A stretch of DNA of 64,000 nucleotides from Desulfuromonas sp. DDH964 (GCF_001611275.1 NZ_CP015080.1:2918001-2982000); one strand, 5' to 3'. Positions 1 through 7,161 are shown, counted from the first letter of the stretch. Numbers and translations are program-made. Notes: generated by a model from the letters alone, not told the origin.

Positions 1-137
1 TCGCCGCGCCAGGTCGCCAGCGGCTCTTCGCCGCGGGCCGGTGGGGCGATGCCGCAAAGCAGGGTCAGGCAGAGTAGCAGACAAGTAGCCAGGTTGAACC
101 GGGAACGCCCCTCCGGACGCACGACAATGGATTTCAT
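1..137 (-). CDS. Partial secreted protein, N-terminus only
   Basis: A minus-strand reading frame starts with ATG at 137 and runs off the left edge of the window, so only 45 codons are visible. A good Shine-Dalgarno (GGAGGGG, 142-148) precedes the ATG. The first ~35 residues look like a Sec signal peptide: a basic start (MKSIVVRPEGRSR), a long hydrophobic core rich in Leu and Cys, then a PPARGEE segment that could hold the cleavage site. The mature part is too short to assign. It is divergent from ccdAB, with a mobile element now lying between them. The secretion signal is reasonably sure; function is unknown. Confidence 0.6.
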   Translation of the reverse strand, partial: MKSIVVRPEGRSRFNLATCLLLCLTLLCGIAPPARGEEPLATWRG

Positions 138-172
138 CGAATCCCCTCCAGGAATAGACAACCGATACGCAC

Positions 173-186
173 GGCAGAACTGCGCC
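173..186. repeat. Left copy of 14-bp direct repeat flanking the IS3-like/IS200 unit
   Basis: GGCAGAACTGCGCC occurs here and again at 2160-2173, immediately outside the imperfect terminal inverted repeats of the mobile unit at 187-2159. It contains a near-palindrome (GCAG-AA-CTGC). If it is a target duplication, 14 bp is long for the IS3 family. Confidence 0.75.
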
Positions 187-252
187 TATAGCGGCACCAG
201 TTTTCTTGGACACTGATTTGGGATAGAATCCCGATGTCCAAGGAGATTAATA

Positions 253-594
253 ATGACAACAAACAACAAGAACGAAACAGTCACTGGGCCTTTGGCCGAA
301 GGGCAACGTTGGAGCGCTGCCCGCAAGCGTGAAGTGGTTCTGCGCTTGCTGCGGGGCGAATCGGTTGATGCTCTGTCCCGCGAGTTGAACATCGAAATCT
401 ACCGCCTGGAGCAGTGGCGAGAGAAAGCGCTGACCGGAATCGATGAGTCGTTGAAACAACGTCAGAACGATCCGACTCAAGCGGAACTCAACCAGGCCAT
501 GCGCCGGATCGGCGAATTGACCATGGAAAACGAACTACTTTGGGAACGGGTTAAAAAACCCGGCCCTTTAGCCAAACGGAGGTCGTCGAAATGA
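253..594 (+). CDS. IS3-family transposase OrfA (HTH protein)
   Basis: This 113-residue basic protein has a helix-turn-helix in its first half (RKREVVLRLLRGESVDALSRE) and an amphipathic C-terminal helix of the leucine-zipper kind (AMRRIGELTMENELLWERV). That is the standard OrfA layout of IS3 elements, which bind the terminal repeats. The stop overlaps the orfB start by four bases (ATGA at 591-594), so orfB can be translated by coupling rather than only by the -1 frameshift usual in IS3. The start follows an AAGGAG motif at 240-245. Not a host gene. Confidence 0.85.
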   Translation: MTTNNKNETVTGPLAEGQRWSAARKREVVLRLLRGESVDALSRELNIEIYRLEQWREKALTGIDESLKQRQNDPTQAELNQAMRRIGELTMENELLWERVKKPGPLAKRRSSK

Positions 595-1460
595 GCCAAA
601 CGATCTCCCCAGGCGCTGAAAAGGCCTACGGCGTCCAGCGGGTTTGCAATGTTTGGGAGCAGGCTCGCTCCTCGTTCTACCATGCCTCGCGCCAGATTCC
701 GCAATCAACTCCCAAGCGTCGTGGCCCACGTCCGTCAATCAGTGATGAGGATCTTCTCGCCATGATCCGTCACGATCTGGCCACGTCCCCGTTCACCGGC
801 GAAGGACACCGCAAGGTCTGGGCCAGGCTGCGGATTTGTGACGGCGTGCGCATCGCACGCAAGCGGGTTCTGCGGTTGATGCGCGAGAATCATCTGTTGT
901 CACCTCACCGGGGTTGGCCCAAAGCAGCCAAGGCGCATGATGGTAAAATCATCACCATGGCTCCGAATCTAATGTGGGGCACCGATGGCACCCGCGTATT
1001 CACTCTCGACGAAGGCTGGGTCTGGATCTTTAGCGCCGTCGAGCACTGGAACGCCGAATGTGTCGGCTGGCATGTTTGCAAGACCGGCGACCGTTATGCT
1101 GCTCTTCAACCACTTTCCATGGCGTTAGACAACATCTATGGGGGCGTAGAGAAAGATATTGCCCGAGGGTTGTCTCTGCGTATGGATCACGGCACCCAGT
1201 ACCTCTCAGACCATTTTCTGAACCAGATCAAGTTCTGGGGAATCACCCCCAGCTTTGCCTTCGTTGCCGAACCACAGACCAACGGAGTTGCTGAACGATT
1301 CAACCGCACCTTGAAAGAGCAAGCCATCTATGGCCGAATATTCCGTACCATCGATGATGTTCGCGAGGCCGTGAAAACCTTCGTCGAACTCTACAACAGC
1401 GAATGGCGAGTCGAGAAAAATGGCTTCCGGTCGCCCGACGAAATCCGTCAGGCGGCATAA
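591..1460 (+). CDS. IS3-family transposase OrfB (rve/DDE integrase core)
   Basis: This 289-residue catalytic subunit has an HTH_21-like N-terminus followed by an rve integrase core. The DDE triad is visible as GTDGTR (first Asp), MDHGTQYLS (second Asp) and TNGVAERFNRTLKE (Glu). The C-terminal LYNSEWRVEKNGFRSPDE matches the rve_3 end of IS3 transposases. The frame is complete and overlaps orfA by 4 nt. The transposase may still be active, but the right end has been pushed ~0.65 kb away by the IS200-type insertion. Confidence 0.9.
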   Translation: MSQTISPGAEKAYGVQRVCNVWEQARSSFYHASRQIPQSTPKRRGPRPSISDEDLLAMIRHDLATSPFTGEGHRKVWARLRICDGVRIARKRVLRLMRENHLLSPHRGWPKAAKAHDGKIITMAPNLMWGTDGTRVFTLDEGWVWIFSAVEHWNAECVGWHVCKTGDRYAALQPLSMALDNIYGGVEKDIARGLSLRMDHGTQYLSDHFLNQIKFWGITPSFAFVAEPQTNGVAERFNRTLKEQAIYGRIFRTIDDVREAVKTFVELYNSEWRVEKNGFRSPDEIRQAA

Positions 1461-1465
1461 TGTAA

Positions 1466-2122
1466 AAAAACCCCGCCCAGAGGACGGGGCTTTAAAGGCG
1501 CCCCCAGAGGGGGCGTTGCCGGTGACCCCCAAAGAGGGTCACCGGAGCGTTGTTCCCACGTCCACAACAATTAGAATTTGAGTTGCTGTTGTTCCACTTT
1601 CTTCTCATGCTGCTCTTGATACCGCACGTAGCGCCTGATCATCTCGGCATCCAGGCCTACCGTGTCAACGCAGTAGCCGGGCGCCCAAAAATGATTGCCC
1701 CAGTAGCGTTTCTTCCGCAACTTGGGATGGTTCTTTAAAATACGTATCGCTGATCGGCCCTTCAGGCGCCCCATCAACTCCGAAATGGACACCTTGGGCG
1801 GCACCATGATGATCAGGTGAATATGGTCTTTCTGGACATTCAGCTCGACGACCTCGCAGTGACTCTGCTCGCTGAAGATCCGGATACACGCTCGAACTTC
1901 TTGCGCCAGTTCACCTTCCAATATCCGGAAGCGATACTTGGGCACCCAGACGATGTGATACTGGCAGTGCCAGATCGCATGTGTTAATTTTCGAAAACGG
2001 CTCATGGCTTTCCTTTCTGTTCAGGTCGTTGCGGGAACAACGCCTGAATATGGATTGCCATGAGCCCTTTTGGCAAAGCCAAAGGACTCTGACCCCGTCC
2101 AGAGGACGGGGGTTTCTACTTC
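1466..2122 (-). mobile_element. IS200/IS605-family element with terminal hairpins (boundaries approximate)
   Basis: A Y1 transposase gene (1571-2005, minus strand) is bracketed by near-identical hairpins, CCCCGCCCAGAGGACGGGG at 1471-1489 and CCCCGTCCAGAGGACGGGG at 2093-2111. These are the subterminal palindromes such elements use in place of inverted repeats. Two further strong hairpins lie at 1500-1516 and 1519-1544. No target duplication is expected or seen. The element sits inside the IS3-like unit. Confidence 0.75.
1571..2005 (-). CDS. tnpA: IS200/IS605-family Y1 transposase TnpA
   Basis: This 144-residue HUH single-strand transposase carries the HUH motif as HIHLIIMVPP, the catalytic Tyr in the C-terminal helix (MIRRYVRYQEQHEKK), and the family signatures WHCQYHIVWVPKYR near the N-terminus and WGNHFWAPGYCVDT. 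Length and domain order are full for the IS200 group. No TnpB accompanies it. Expression from the minus strand is opposite to the surrounding IS3 transposase genes. Confidence 0.93.
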   Translation of the reverse strand: MSRFRKLTHAIWHCQYHIVWVPKYRFRILEGELAQEVRACIRIFSEQSHCEVVELNVQKDHIHLIIMVPPKVSISELMGRLKGRSAIRILKNHPKLRKKRYWGNHFWAPGYCVDTVGLDAEMIRRYVRYQEQHEKKVEQQQLKF

Positions 2123-2159
2123 ACACTAAACTTGTGTCCAAGGAACCGGTTCCGCTACA

Positions 2160-2173
2160 GGCAGAACTGCGCC
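2160..2173. repeat. Right copy of 14-bp direct repeat flanking the IS3-like/IS200 unit
   Basis: This is identical to 173-186 and marks the right edge of the mobile unit. Chromosomal sequence resumes immediately after it, at the ccdAB promoter region. Confidence 0.75.
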
Positions 2174-2202
2174 GATATCAACTAATTCAGCAAAGCAAAA
2201 GA

Positions 2203-2231
2203 TTGACGCGCATATATCATGCGCATAAAAT
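2203..2231 (+). promoter_or_regulatory. ccdAB promoter with overlapping palindromic operator
   Basis: TTGACG (2203-2208) and TAAAAT (2226-2231) are separated by 17 bp, a near-consensus sigma-70 promoter. The spacer contains an inverted repeat, GCGCAT (2208-2213) and ATGCGC (2219-2224), which would let a bound CcdA-CcdB complex block RNA polymerase. Operator function is inferred from position and from the known autoregulation of toxin-antitoxin operons. Confidence 0.65.
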
Positions 2232-2261
2232 AACAACAAACCAAATAACTAGGAGACGCCC

Positions 2262-2507
2262 ATGGAAGCGGCATACAACCTTTCCGCGCCGAAAAAAGCG
2301 ACCAACGTTTCGATCAACAGCGACCTGCTGCAACAGGCAAAGGCCTTCGGTATCAACCTCTCCCGGGCACTGGAAGACCGCCTCGCGGAATTGGTGGCCC
2401 AGCAGCGCCGGCAGCTCTGGTTGCAGGAGAATGCCGAGGCGATCGACGCCTACAATGGCCGGGTGGCCGAGCAGGGCGTCTTCAGCGACGGCCGGAGGCG
2501 TTTCTGA
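2262..2507 (+). CDS. ccdA: CcdA-type antitoxin
   Basis: This 81-residue antitoxin has an N-terminal ribbon-helix-helix DNA-binding segment (KKATNVSINSDLLQQAKAFGIN) and a C-terminal flexible tail rich in charged and aromatic residues (WLQENAEAIDAYNGRVAEQG). The tail matches the CcdB-wrapping part of CcdA. Its stop shares one base with the ccdB start (TGATG), so the pair is coupled. AGGAG at 2251-2255 serves as the Shine-Dalgarno. It should neutralise CcdB and repress the promoter just upstream. This is a chromosomal copy next to a mobile element. Confidence 0.88.
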   Translation: MEAAYNLSAPKKATNVSINSDLLQQAKAFGINLSRALEDRLAELVAQQRRQLWLQENAEAIDAYNGRVAEQGVFSDGRRRF

Positions 2508-2821
2508 TGGCCCAGTTCGACGTCCATCGCAACCCCGACCCGGCCAGCAAGCGCCAGGTTCCCTACCTGCTCGACATTCAGGCCGATCTCCTCTCCGGGC
2601 TTGCTACCCGGGTGGTGGTACCACTGCTGACCGCTGCCAGCATTGCGCACCCCCTGCAAATCCTGAATCCGGCCTTCACCGTTGAGGGAACCCGAGTGAT
2701 CCTGTCAACGCCCGAACTGGCCGGCATTGCCCGCAGCGAACTGGGGGAAACCGTCGCCACTCTTGCCGCCGAACGCGACACTATTATCGCGGCGCTCGAC
2801 CTGCTACTGACGGGCGCCTGA
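2507..2821 (+). CDS. ccdB: CcdB-type gyrase-poison toxin
   Basis: This 104-residue toxin matches CcdB in length and sequence pattern: an N-terminal QFDVHRNPD strand, PYLLDIQADLLSGLATRVVVPL, and the ILNPAFTVEG and STPELAGI segments. F-plasmid CcdB traps DNA gyrase through its last residues (Trp-Gly-Ile). Here the C-terminus is LLLTGA, so the gyrase-contacting residues differ and activity on gyrase is not assured. The 3' end overlaps the convergent gene at 2804-3184 by 18 bp. Confidence 0.88.
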   Translation: MAQFDVHRNPDPASKRQVPYLLDIQADLLSGLATRVVVPLLTAASIAHPLQILNPAFTVEGTRVILSTPELAGIARSELGETVATLAAERDTIIAALDLLLTGA

Positions 2822-3184
2822 TCCGCTCGGTAACGCCAGCCCGGCATCCCCATCCGCAGGAACGGTCATCGGCGGCGCCGATTCGCCAAGGCGCTGATAG
2901 GTCTCGATCCGCTGCCTCCCCTTCTCCAGCCGCACGACCACCGTCTCGCCGTCTTTTCCCTCCAACACCACCCGACCTTCGGCAATCTCAGTCACGCGCG
3001 CCCCGTCGACCCCGTCACCGGTTCCAATCGCCTTAAGCGCGCCGTCAGGTTGCTGGATAACAGCGCGTTGATCCGCAGCGGAGATTTTAAGCAGGCGATA
3101 ACCGGTAAAGGGTGCCGCAGATGCGAGGCTGGCGGAAACGACCAGTATCAATACCAGCAGGGCGAATCTTGTTGCGATATTCAC
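2804..3184 (-). CDS. Small exported protein, type II secretion/pilus (GspC/PilP-like) flavour
   Basis: I place the start at GTG 3184, which has GGAGG (3191-3195) at good spacing; the open frame extends upstream but without a better ribosome site. The 126-residue product begins with a clear signal sequence or membrane anchor (FALLVLILVVSASLASA). A compact beta-rich domain follows, with VIQQPDGALKAIGTGD and RVVLEGKDGETVVVRLEKG. This pattern resembles the small beta domains of GspC and PilP, but the similarity is by eye only. The gene converges on ccdB and overlaps its end. Function is unassigned. Confidence 0.65.
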   Translation of the reverse strand: MNIATRFALLVLILVVSASLASAAPFTGYRLLKISAADQRAVIQQPDGALKAIGTGDGVDGARVTEIAEGRVVLEGKDGETVVVRLEKGRQRIETYQRLGESAPPMTVPADGDAGLALPSGSGARQ

Positions 3185-3282
3185 AGGTACCCTCCAAATC
3201 GATGGAAATTGCAGTGATTGGAACTCGCATAAAAACTGGGAAAGGAGGTTGTCTCTCCCTAAAAGTGTCTTATTGCTATTGT

Positions 3283-3303
3283 GGTGCACTTGCAATTTGA
3301 ATC
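3283..3303. repeat. Copy 1 of a 21-bp dispersed motif (GGTGCACTTGCAATTTGAATC)
   Basis: The identical 21-mer occurs at 7340-7360 and a diverged copy at 7295-7315. All lie at the edges of the RAYT-associated remnants. They could be terminal sequences of a lost insertion element; no transposase is left next to them. Confidence 0.6.
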
Positions 3304-3368
3304 TGCCATTCCGGCCTCGCTTTTACCCTCGATTGTCCCATGTCTGGGGCTGACCCCTATGGCTTGTT

Positions 3369-3473
3369 TGGTAAAAGGCGCCGGGGTATTCAATGCGTAG
3401 CGGTCTGCCCATGGTCCCCTCTTCCCATGAGAATCAACTTGTGAATGTGTAGACCTGGAACCTATATGGCTTT
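3369..3473 (-). pseudogene. Truncated 5' end of a second RAYT unit
   Basis: About 105 bp here match 7077-7181 essentially base for base. They include the RAYT start codon (3412, minus strand), only about 15 codons of the transposase, the leader, the terminal GTCTACACATT motif and the following CCTATATGGCTT. The rest of the gene is missing, so this is the stump of a deleted RAYT element just outside the B' gene. Confidence 0.8.
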
Positions 3474-3485
3474 CTATCGCTCTTC

Positions 3486-3521
3486 GGGTTGCTGTTTACC
3501 CACAAATTCTGCGGAAGAACC
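3486..3521. mobile_element. Solo 36-bp end of the ISL3-family element
   Basis: The last 36 bp of the ISL3 element (as at 9327-9362), including the terminal TTTGTGGGT...GCAGAA inverted repeat, is present alone next to the end of B', with no transposase. It records a third ISL3 insertion followed by deletion or recombination. Confidence 0.8.
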
Positions 3522-4196
3522 GACTTTTTTTAAGGTTGTCGGACATTTTCGTTCTGTGGCAATGATCGAAACAAATTGCGTTTCGGGTCGAATTCAAGGT
3601 TTCGGGTATAGTCGGGATTTAGGTAGTAGTGTATTTTTATCCCGCCACCATCACCTACAAAGTGCCTCAGTTCGCCGCGAATTTTGCCATACATAGCTTG
3701 TTTCAATTTGCCATTCTCACCAACTTCAGAACGAATCCGAAAGATGTAGTTATTATCATCTTCAATGTCGGAATATCTTCCATACGATCCCCTTGAAATA
3801 CGCTTTTCAATTCTCGGCAAATACCCAGTCTCAGGTGCAGTTCTTTGCAATCTGTACCAACTTCCGATATTGAAATCACCACCGCCATCGTCTTTAACAA
3901 CCTGGATGCCATCAAATGGATTTGAAAATGTCAATATCATGGTTGCATCGTAGTTGTTCATATTGTCAAAGCGTTGCACGAACTTGAACACAAAATCCGC
4001 TGTTGTTCCCTGGCCATAGGGGATCACCCAATCGGCCTTCTCCAGATCGAAACCGACCTCTTCGCCTTTTACGGGAACCTTAAAGGAGTGGTTCCGCACA
4101 TACATCGGCACCGGGTTGACGATTGGACGCATGACGACCGTGAGATCCTTTCCCCACGGCTGCCAAAAACCGAATTTTTTGACATAGAAATCGTGA

Positions 4197-4291
4197 ATGA
4201 ACTACCCCGCAGCAAGCTACGGGGTATCAACAGCCTACACCCTTAGTAAAAATCGCGCAGCAAGCTGCGGGGAATTGAACCCAACTTTTGA
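4197..4291 (-). mobile_element. 95-bp MITE with two hairpins (IS200/IS605-derived type), copy 1
   Basis: This insert is defined exactly by comparison with the intact paralog B (near 9475): B reads straight through where B' carries 95 extra bases. It contains two imperfect palindromes sharing the core GCAGCAAGCT (4205-4224 and 4254-4272). An identical copy lies at 19434-19528. On the minus strand both copies follow TTTAA, as expected for single-strand transposition by an HUH enzyme acting in trans. The insert puts stops into B'. Confidence 0.85.
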
Positions 4292-4440
4292 TTAAAGGTA
4301 CTGTTGTAATAGCCTTCCTTGATAGCCGTTCCGACAACAACGCCATCATTCGAACTTGCCGTGATGCTGCAATTACCATGATCGTCGGCATTTTTCATTA
4401 CTGGCATTTCGCCACCGGAAAACCGCACGCTTAGTTTAAC

Positions 4441-5769
4441 GGCGGTGTAAATCAGTTTGTGTAAATGGCTTGGGTTTTTGTCGTCAGTAAACCGGCAACC
4501 TGCCTTCGAACAAGATAGAGAACTGGTTGAGGGCGGCCTTCCAGTCCCGAATCGGCAGGGTCCATTTCTTGGCGATATTGTTCAGCGCCAGGTAGAGCAG
4601 TTTGAACATGGCTGCGTCGTTGGGGAATGAGCCCCGGTTCTTGGTGACCTTGCGCAGCGACATGTTTAGCGATTCGATCGCATTGGTGGTGTAGATCACC
4701 TTGCGAATCTCCGCCGGGTAGGCGAAAAAAGGGGTGATTCTCTCCCAGTTCCGCCGCCAGGACTGGCCGATGGAAGGGTGGGTTTTATCCCACTTCGCTT
4801 CGAACTCCGTCAGGTTCATTTCGGCCTGCTCGGCCGTCGCGGCCTGGTAAATGGTCTTCAGATCGGCCGCCACTTCCTTGCGCTGTTTCCAGGAGACGTA
4901 GCGGAGAGAATGGCGCACCATGTGAACGAGGCAGAGCTGGACCTGGGTGCGAGGAAAGACCGCTTCGATGGCCTCGGGGAAACCTTTGAGCCCGTCCACG
5001 CAGGCGATGAAGATGTCTTCGACACCCCGGTTTTTCAACTCGGTCACCACCTGTAACCAGAACTTGGCGCCCTCGTTCTCGGCCACCCACATACCCAGGA
5101 CCTCCTTGATGCCGTCCAGGGTGACGCCCAGGGCCAGGTAGACCGCTTTATTGCTGACGTGGCCGTTGTCCCGCACCTTAACCCGGACCGCGTCCATATA
5201 GACGATGGGATAGAGGGCGTCGAGCGGTCGGTTCTGCCAGATCTTGACCTCGTCCGCGACGGCATCGGTCACGCTGGAAATGAGGGCGGGAGAGACCTCG
5301 ACGCCATAAATCTCTTCCAGATGCCCCTGGATCTCCCGGGTCGTCATCCCCCGGGCGTAGAGGGAGATGATCTTGCCGTCGAAGCCGGCGAAGCGGGTCT
5401 GGCCCTTGGGAATGATGAGCGGCTCGAAGCTGCTGTCCCGGTCACGCGGAACCTCGATCGGCAGTTTGCCGAATTCGCCCTTGATGGTTTTGGCCGACTT
5501 GCCATTGCGGGCATTGCCGCCTTTCGTGGCCACGGGAGCATGCTTCTCGTGCCCCAGGTGTTGGGTCAATTCCGCTTCCAAAGCTCGTTCCAGAAGGGCC
5601 TTGGTGAGCTGTTTAAGCAAGCCGGTTTCGCCGATCAGGTCTTCGGGCTTCTTGTAGTCGGCAAGCAGACGGTCCAGCAGATCTTTTTCGATGGCCATGG
5701 GGGCTCCTTAGAGGGTGGGGTCCCGGTGTACCCCTGAATGGCCATTTACACAATCTTTTTTACACCCTC
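4441..5769 (-). mobile_element. IS256-family insertion sequence
   Basis: This 1,329-bp element carries one transposase gene. The ends are related inverted repeats (GGCGGTGTAAAT at 4441; complement of TTTACACCCTC ending 5769, with the shared TTGTGTAAATGGC further in). It is flanked by the 8-bp duplication AGTTTAAC (4433-4440 and 5770-5777), typical of IS256. It interrupts B'. Confidence 0.92.
4484..5698 (-). CDS. IS256-family (Mutator-like) transposase
   Basis: This full-length 404-residue transposase has the family landmarks: LTQHLGHEKHAP near the N-terminus, the first catalytic Asp in PIVYMDAVRVKVRD, the second in FIACVDGLKGFPEAI, the CLVHMVRHSLRYVSW block, and the terminal Glu region IYTTNAIESLNMSLRK. 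Shine-Dalgarno AAGGAG precedes ATG 5698. No disruption is seen, so the element is probably competent. Confidence 0.95.
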   Translation of the reverse strand: MAIEKDLLDRLLADYKKPEDLIGETGLLKQLTKALLERALEAELTQHLGHEKHAPVATKGGNARNGKSAKTIKGEFGKLPIEVPRDRDSSFEPLIIPKGQTRFAGFDGKIISLYARGMTTREIQGHLEEIYGVEVSPALISSVTDAVADEVKIWQNRPLDALYPIVYMDAVRVKVRDNGHVSNKAVYLALGVTLDGIKEVLGMWVAENEGAKFWLQVVTELKNRGVEDIFIACVDGLKGFPEAIEAVFPRTQVQLCLVHMVRHSLRYVSWKQRKEVAADLKTIYQAATAEQAEMNLTEFEAKWDKTHPSIGQSWRRNWERITPFFAYPAEIRKVIYTTNAIESLNMSLRKVTKNRGSFPNDAAMFKLLYLALNNIAKKWTLPIRDWKAALNQFSILFEGRLPVY

Positions 5770-5908
5770 AGTTTAACATCCTCGAGAGGGATACCGGCCT
5801 CATCGATAACTTTGACGTTAATTTTCACCATGCCAATGGCCAATACTGGGGAGCTTGTTGCCAACAGAAAAAACATTATCGGTACAATGGCTAGAGCATT
5901 CCTCATGG

Positions 5909-6181
5909 CTACTCTCCTTTTATCTTTTTAACCCATTCATCATATAATCCAGACAGAAAGGGGTAGGCGACGACATAGGTATCGCTATGCCGCCATTCAA
6001 ACCCGTTCAATCTATCCTGTGGCCACGGCTTTCCAACCGCATACTGCAACCGGATATCGATGTCACGATCCGGGTGATCAACTCTAATCTCCCTCACCCC
6101 TCGATGCCCCGCCGCATTCGTCAGCGCCGGAATCTCGTTGGCGAGCATTTCTTCCTTGAGAAAGCAGTCCAAAGGTGTCGC
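5909..6181 (-). pseudogene. A': C-terminal remnant of a second giant hydrolase protein
   Basis: About 88 in-frame codons ending at TAG (5909-5911) match the last residues of protein A: EEMLANEIPALTNAAGHRGV, RLNGFEWRHSD and FLSGLYDEWVKKIKGE align with only scattered changes. The frame stops abruptly at the RAYT terminal repeat at 6182, and everything upstream, including the hydrolase Ser motif, is gone. GGAGAG within its last codons serves as the ribosome site for B', whose ATG starts two bases after the stop, the same coupling as in the A-B pair. Confidence 0.85.
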
Positions 6182-7161
6182 GTCTACACATTGACAATGC
6201 CCAGGGCCTGGCAGATTCGCTCAACCCTCACCCTGAGCCCTTCCTCTTCTGCAACCTTCTCCCGCGTCCGGCGGCTTCCCTGGGAAACTGCCGACTCGCC
6301 AACACCGAACCTCTCACCGATCTCCCGCAACCTCGCGCCGCTGTGGCGGTGGCATAGATAAATGGCCACACTTCGGGACAAGCCCTTCTCCGCACCCAGA
6401 GTCGCCTCAACCGCGGCCACAATGTCATCTATCGACCAGCGGGAATTCAGCTGTTGTATGCCCGGGAGATCGCGGTTCGGCGATACTCCGGACAGATGCA
6501 GAGCGGTAATCTCCTGGACGAATTTCTCCCCTCCGAGAATGGTAGATGCCAGCGCCTCGTCTAAGGGGTTCATGATCGCGGCTTTCAGGCCTTCCTCCAC
6601 AAATCCTTGATAACGCGTCTCATCCCCGCCGAAGTAACCCAAAACTTCCTCCCGACGAAGCCATCCTGGGGCGACCTGCTGCCCCACATAATTCCGATAA
6701 CTAGACCAGGCATACTCCTCGGGCCGCAGGCTCATCCCGGCCCGCACCGGGTTGAGATGGATGTAACGCGACAACTCCAGTGCGTAGGCATCACGGTCCA
6801 CCAGAATCGCCTTATAGCGTCCCTGAAATAGATGCCCCGCCCGGCGACGCTTGGTGTTGAAGTAGTTGGTGTAAGCACCGTTTATGTGGCGCATGATCCG
6901 CGAAAGATTTCCTTCGGGGGTTTCCAACAACAGGTGGTAATGGTTGGTCATCAGGCACCAAACATGGACGGCGGCGCCATAGCGCTCAGTGGCTGAGGCG
7001 AGATAGCCCAGAAACCGCTCTCGATCCGCAACGCTCTTATAAATCTCCCGCTGTTCGTTTCCGCGTGCGGTGACATGGTAAAAGGCGCCGGGGTATTCAA
7101 TGCGTAGCGGTCTGCCCATGGTCCCCTCTTCCCATGAGAATCAACTTGTGAATGTGTAGAC
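6182..7161 (-). mobile_element. RAYT unit with 16-bp terminal inverted repeats
   Basis: The RAYT gene is bounded by GTCTACACATTGACAA (6182-6197) and the complement of TTGTGAATGTGTAGAC (7146-7161), matching at 15 of 16 positions. The left repeat overlaps the end of the transposase gene itself. It abuts the truncated A' gene directly. A stump of a second copy lies at 3369-3473. Confidence 0.65.
6184..7119 (-). CDS. REP-associated tyrosine transposase (RAYT-like) with C-terminal DnaA-type HTH
   Basis: This 311-residue protein has two parts. Residues ~1-150 form a Y1/HUH domain of the RAYT group: MGRPLRIEYPGAFYHVTARG start, HUH motif in MTNHYHLLLETPEG, and the catalytic Tyr helix around LELSRYIHLNPVRAG. 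Residues ~225-305 resemble the DnaA C-terminal DNA-binding helix-turn-helix (SVAIYLCHRHSGARLREIGERFG then SAVSQGSRRTREK). Such fusions occur in Proteobacteria and are thought to act on hairpin repeats. It neighbours two hairpin MITE copies, though no evidence links it to them. Confidence 0.9.
   Translation of the reverse strand: MGRPLRIEYPGAFYHVTARGNEQREIYKSVADRERFLGYLASATERYGAAVHVWCLMTNHYHLLLETPEGNLSRIMRHINGAYTNYFNTKRRRAGHLFQGRYKAILVDRDAYALELSRYIHLNPVRAGMSLRPEEYAWSSYRNYVGQQVAPGWLRREEVLGYFGGDETRYQGFVEEGLKAAIMNPLDEALASTILGGEKFVQEITALHLSGVSPNRDLPGIQQLNSRWSIDDIVAAVEATLGAEKGLSRSVAIYLCHRHSGARLREIGERFGVGESAVSQGSRRTREKVAEEEGLRVRVERICQALGIVNV

Larger units (their letters stand above)
187..2159 (+). 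mobile_element. IS3-family-like insertion sequence carrying a nested IS200-type element
   Basis: The outer element is bounded by imperfect ~26-bp inverted repeats: TATAGCGGCACC at 187 and following bases, and the complement of GGTTCCGCTACA ending at 2159; both arms run on to the shared TTGGACAC. It encodes orfA and orfB of a two-frame DDE transposase. Between orfB and the right inverted repeat sits a separate IS200/IS605-type element (about 1466-2122). Without that insert the outer element would be ~1.3 kb, normal for IS3. A 14-bp direct repeat flanks the whole unit. Confidence 0.8.
3530..5906 (-). pseudogene. B': secreted partner protein, paralog of B, split by IS256-type element and 95-bp MITE
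   Basis: The gene reads from ATG 5906 to TAA at 3530. It is cut after ~46 codons by the IS256-family element (4441-5769, 8-bp duplication AGTTTAAC) and again by the 95-bp hairpin MITE at 4197-4291. Removing the element, one duplication copy and the MITE leaves 945 nt (314 residues) with no other frameshift. The product would have a signal peptide (FFLLATSSPVLA), an Ig-like/carboxypeptidase-regulatory-like domain beginning VKINVKVIDEAG, and a conserved C-terminal domain (GFDLEKADWVIPYG, GIQVVKDDGGGDFN). It matches B along its whole length. ATG follows the stop of A' by two bases. Confidence 0.8.
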
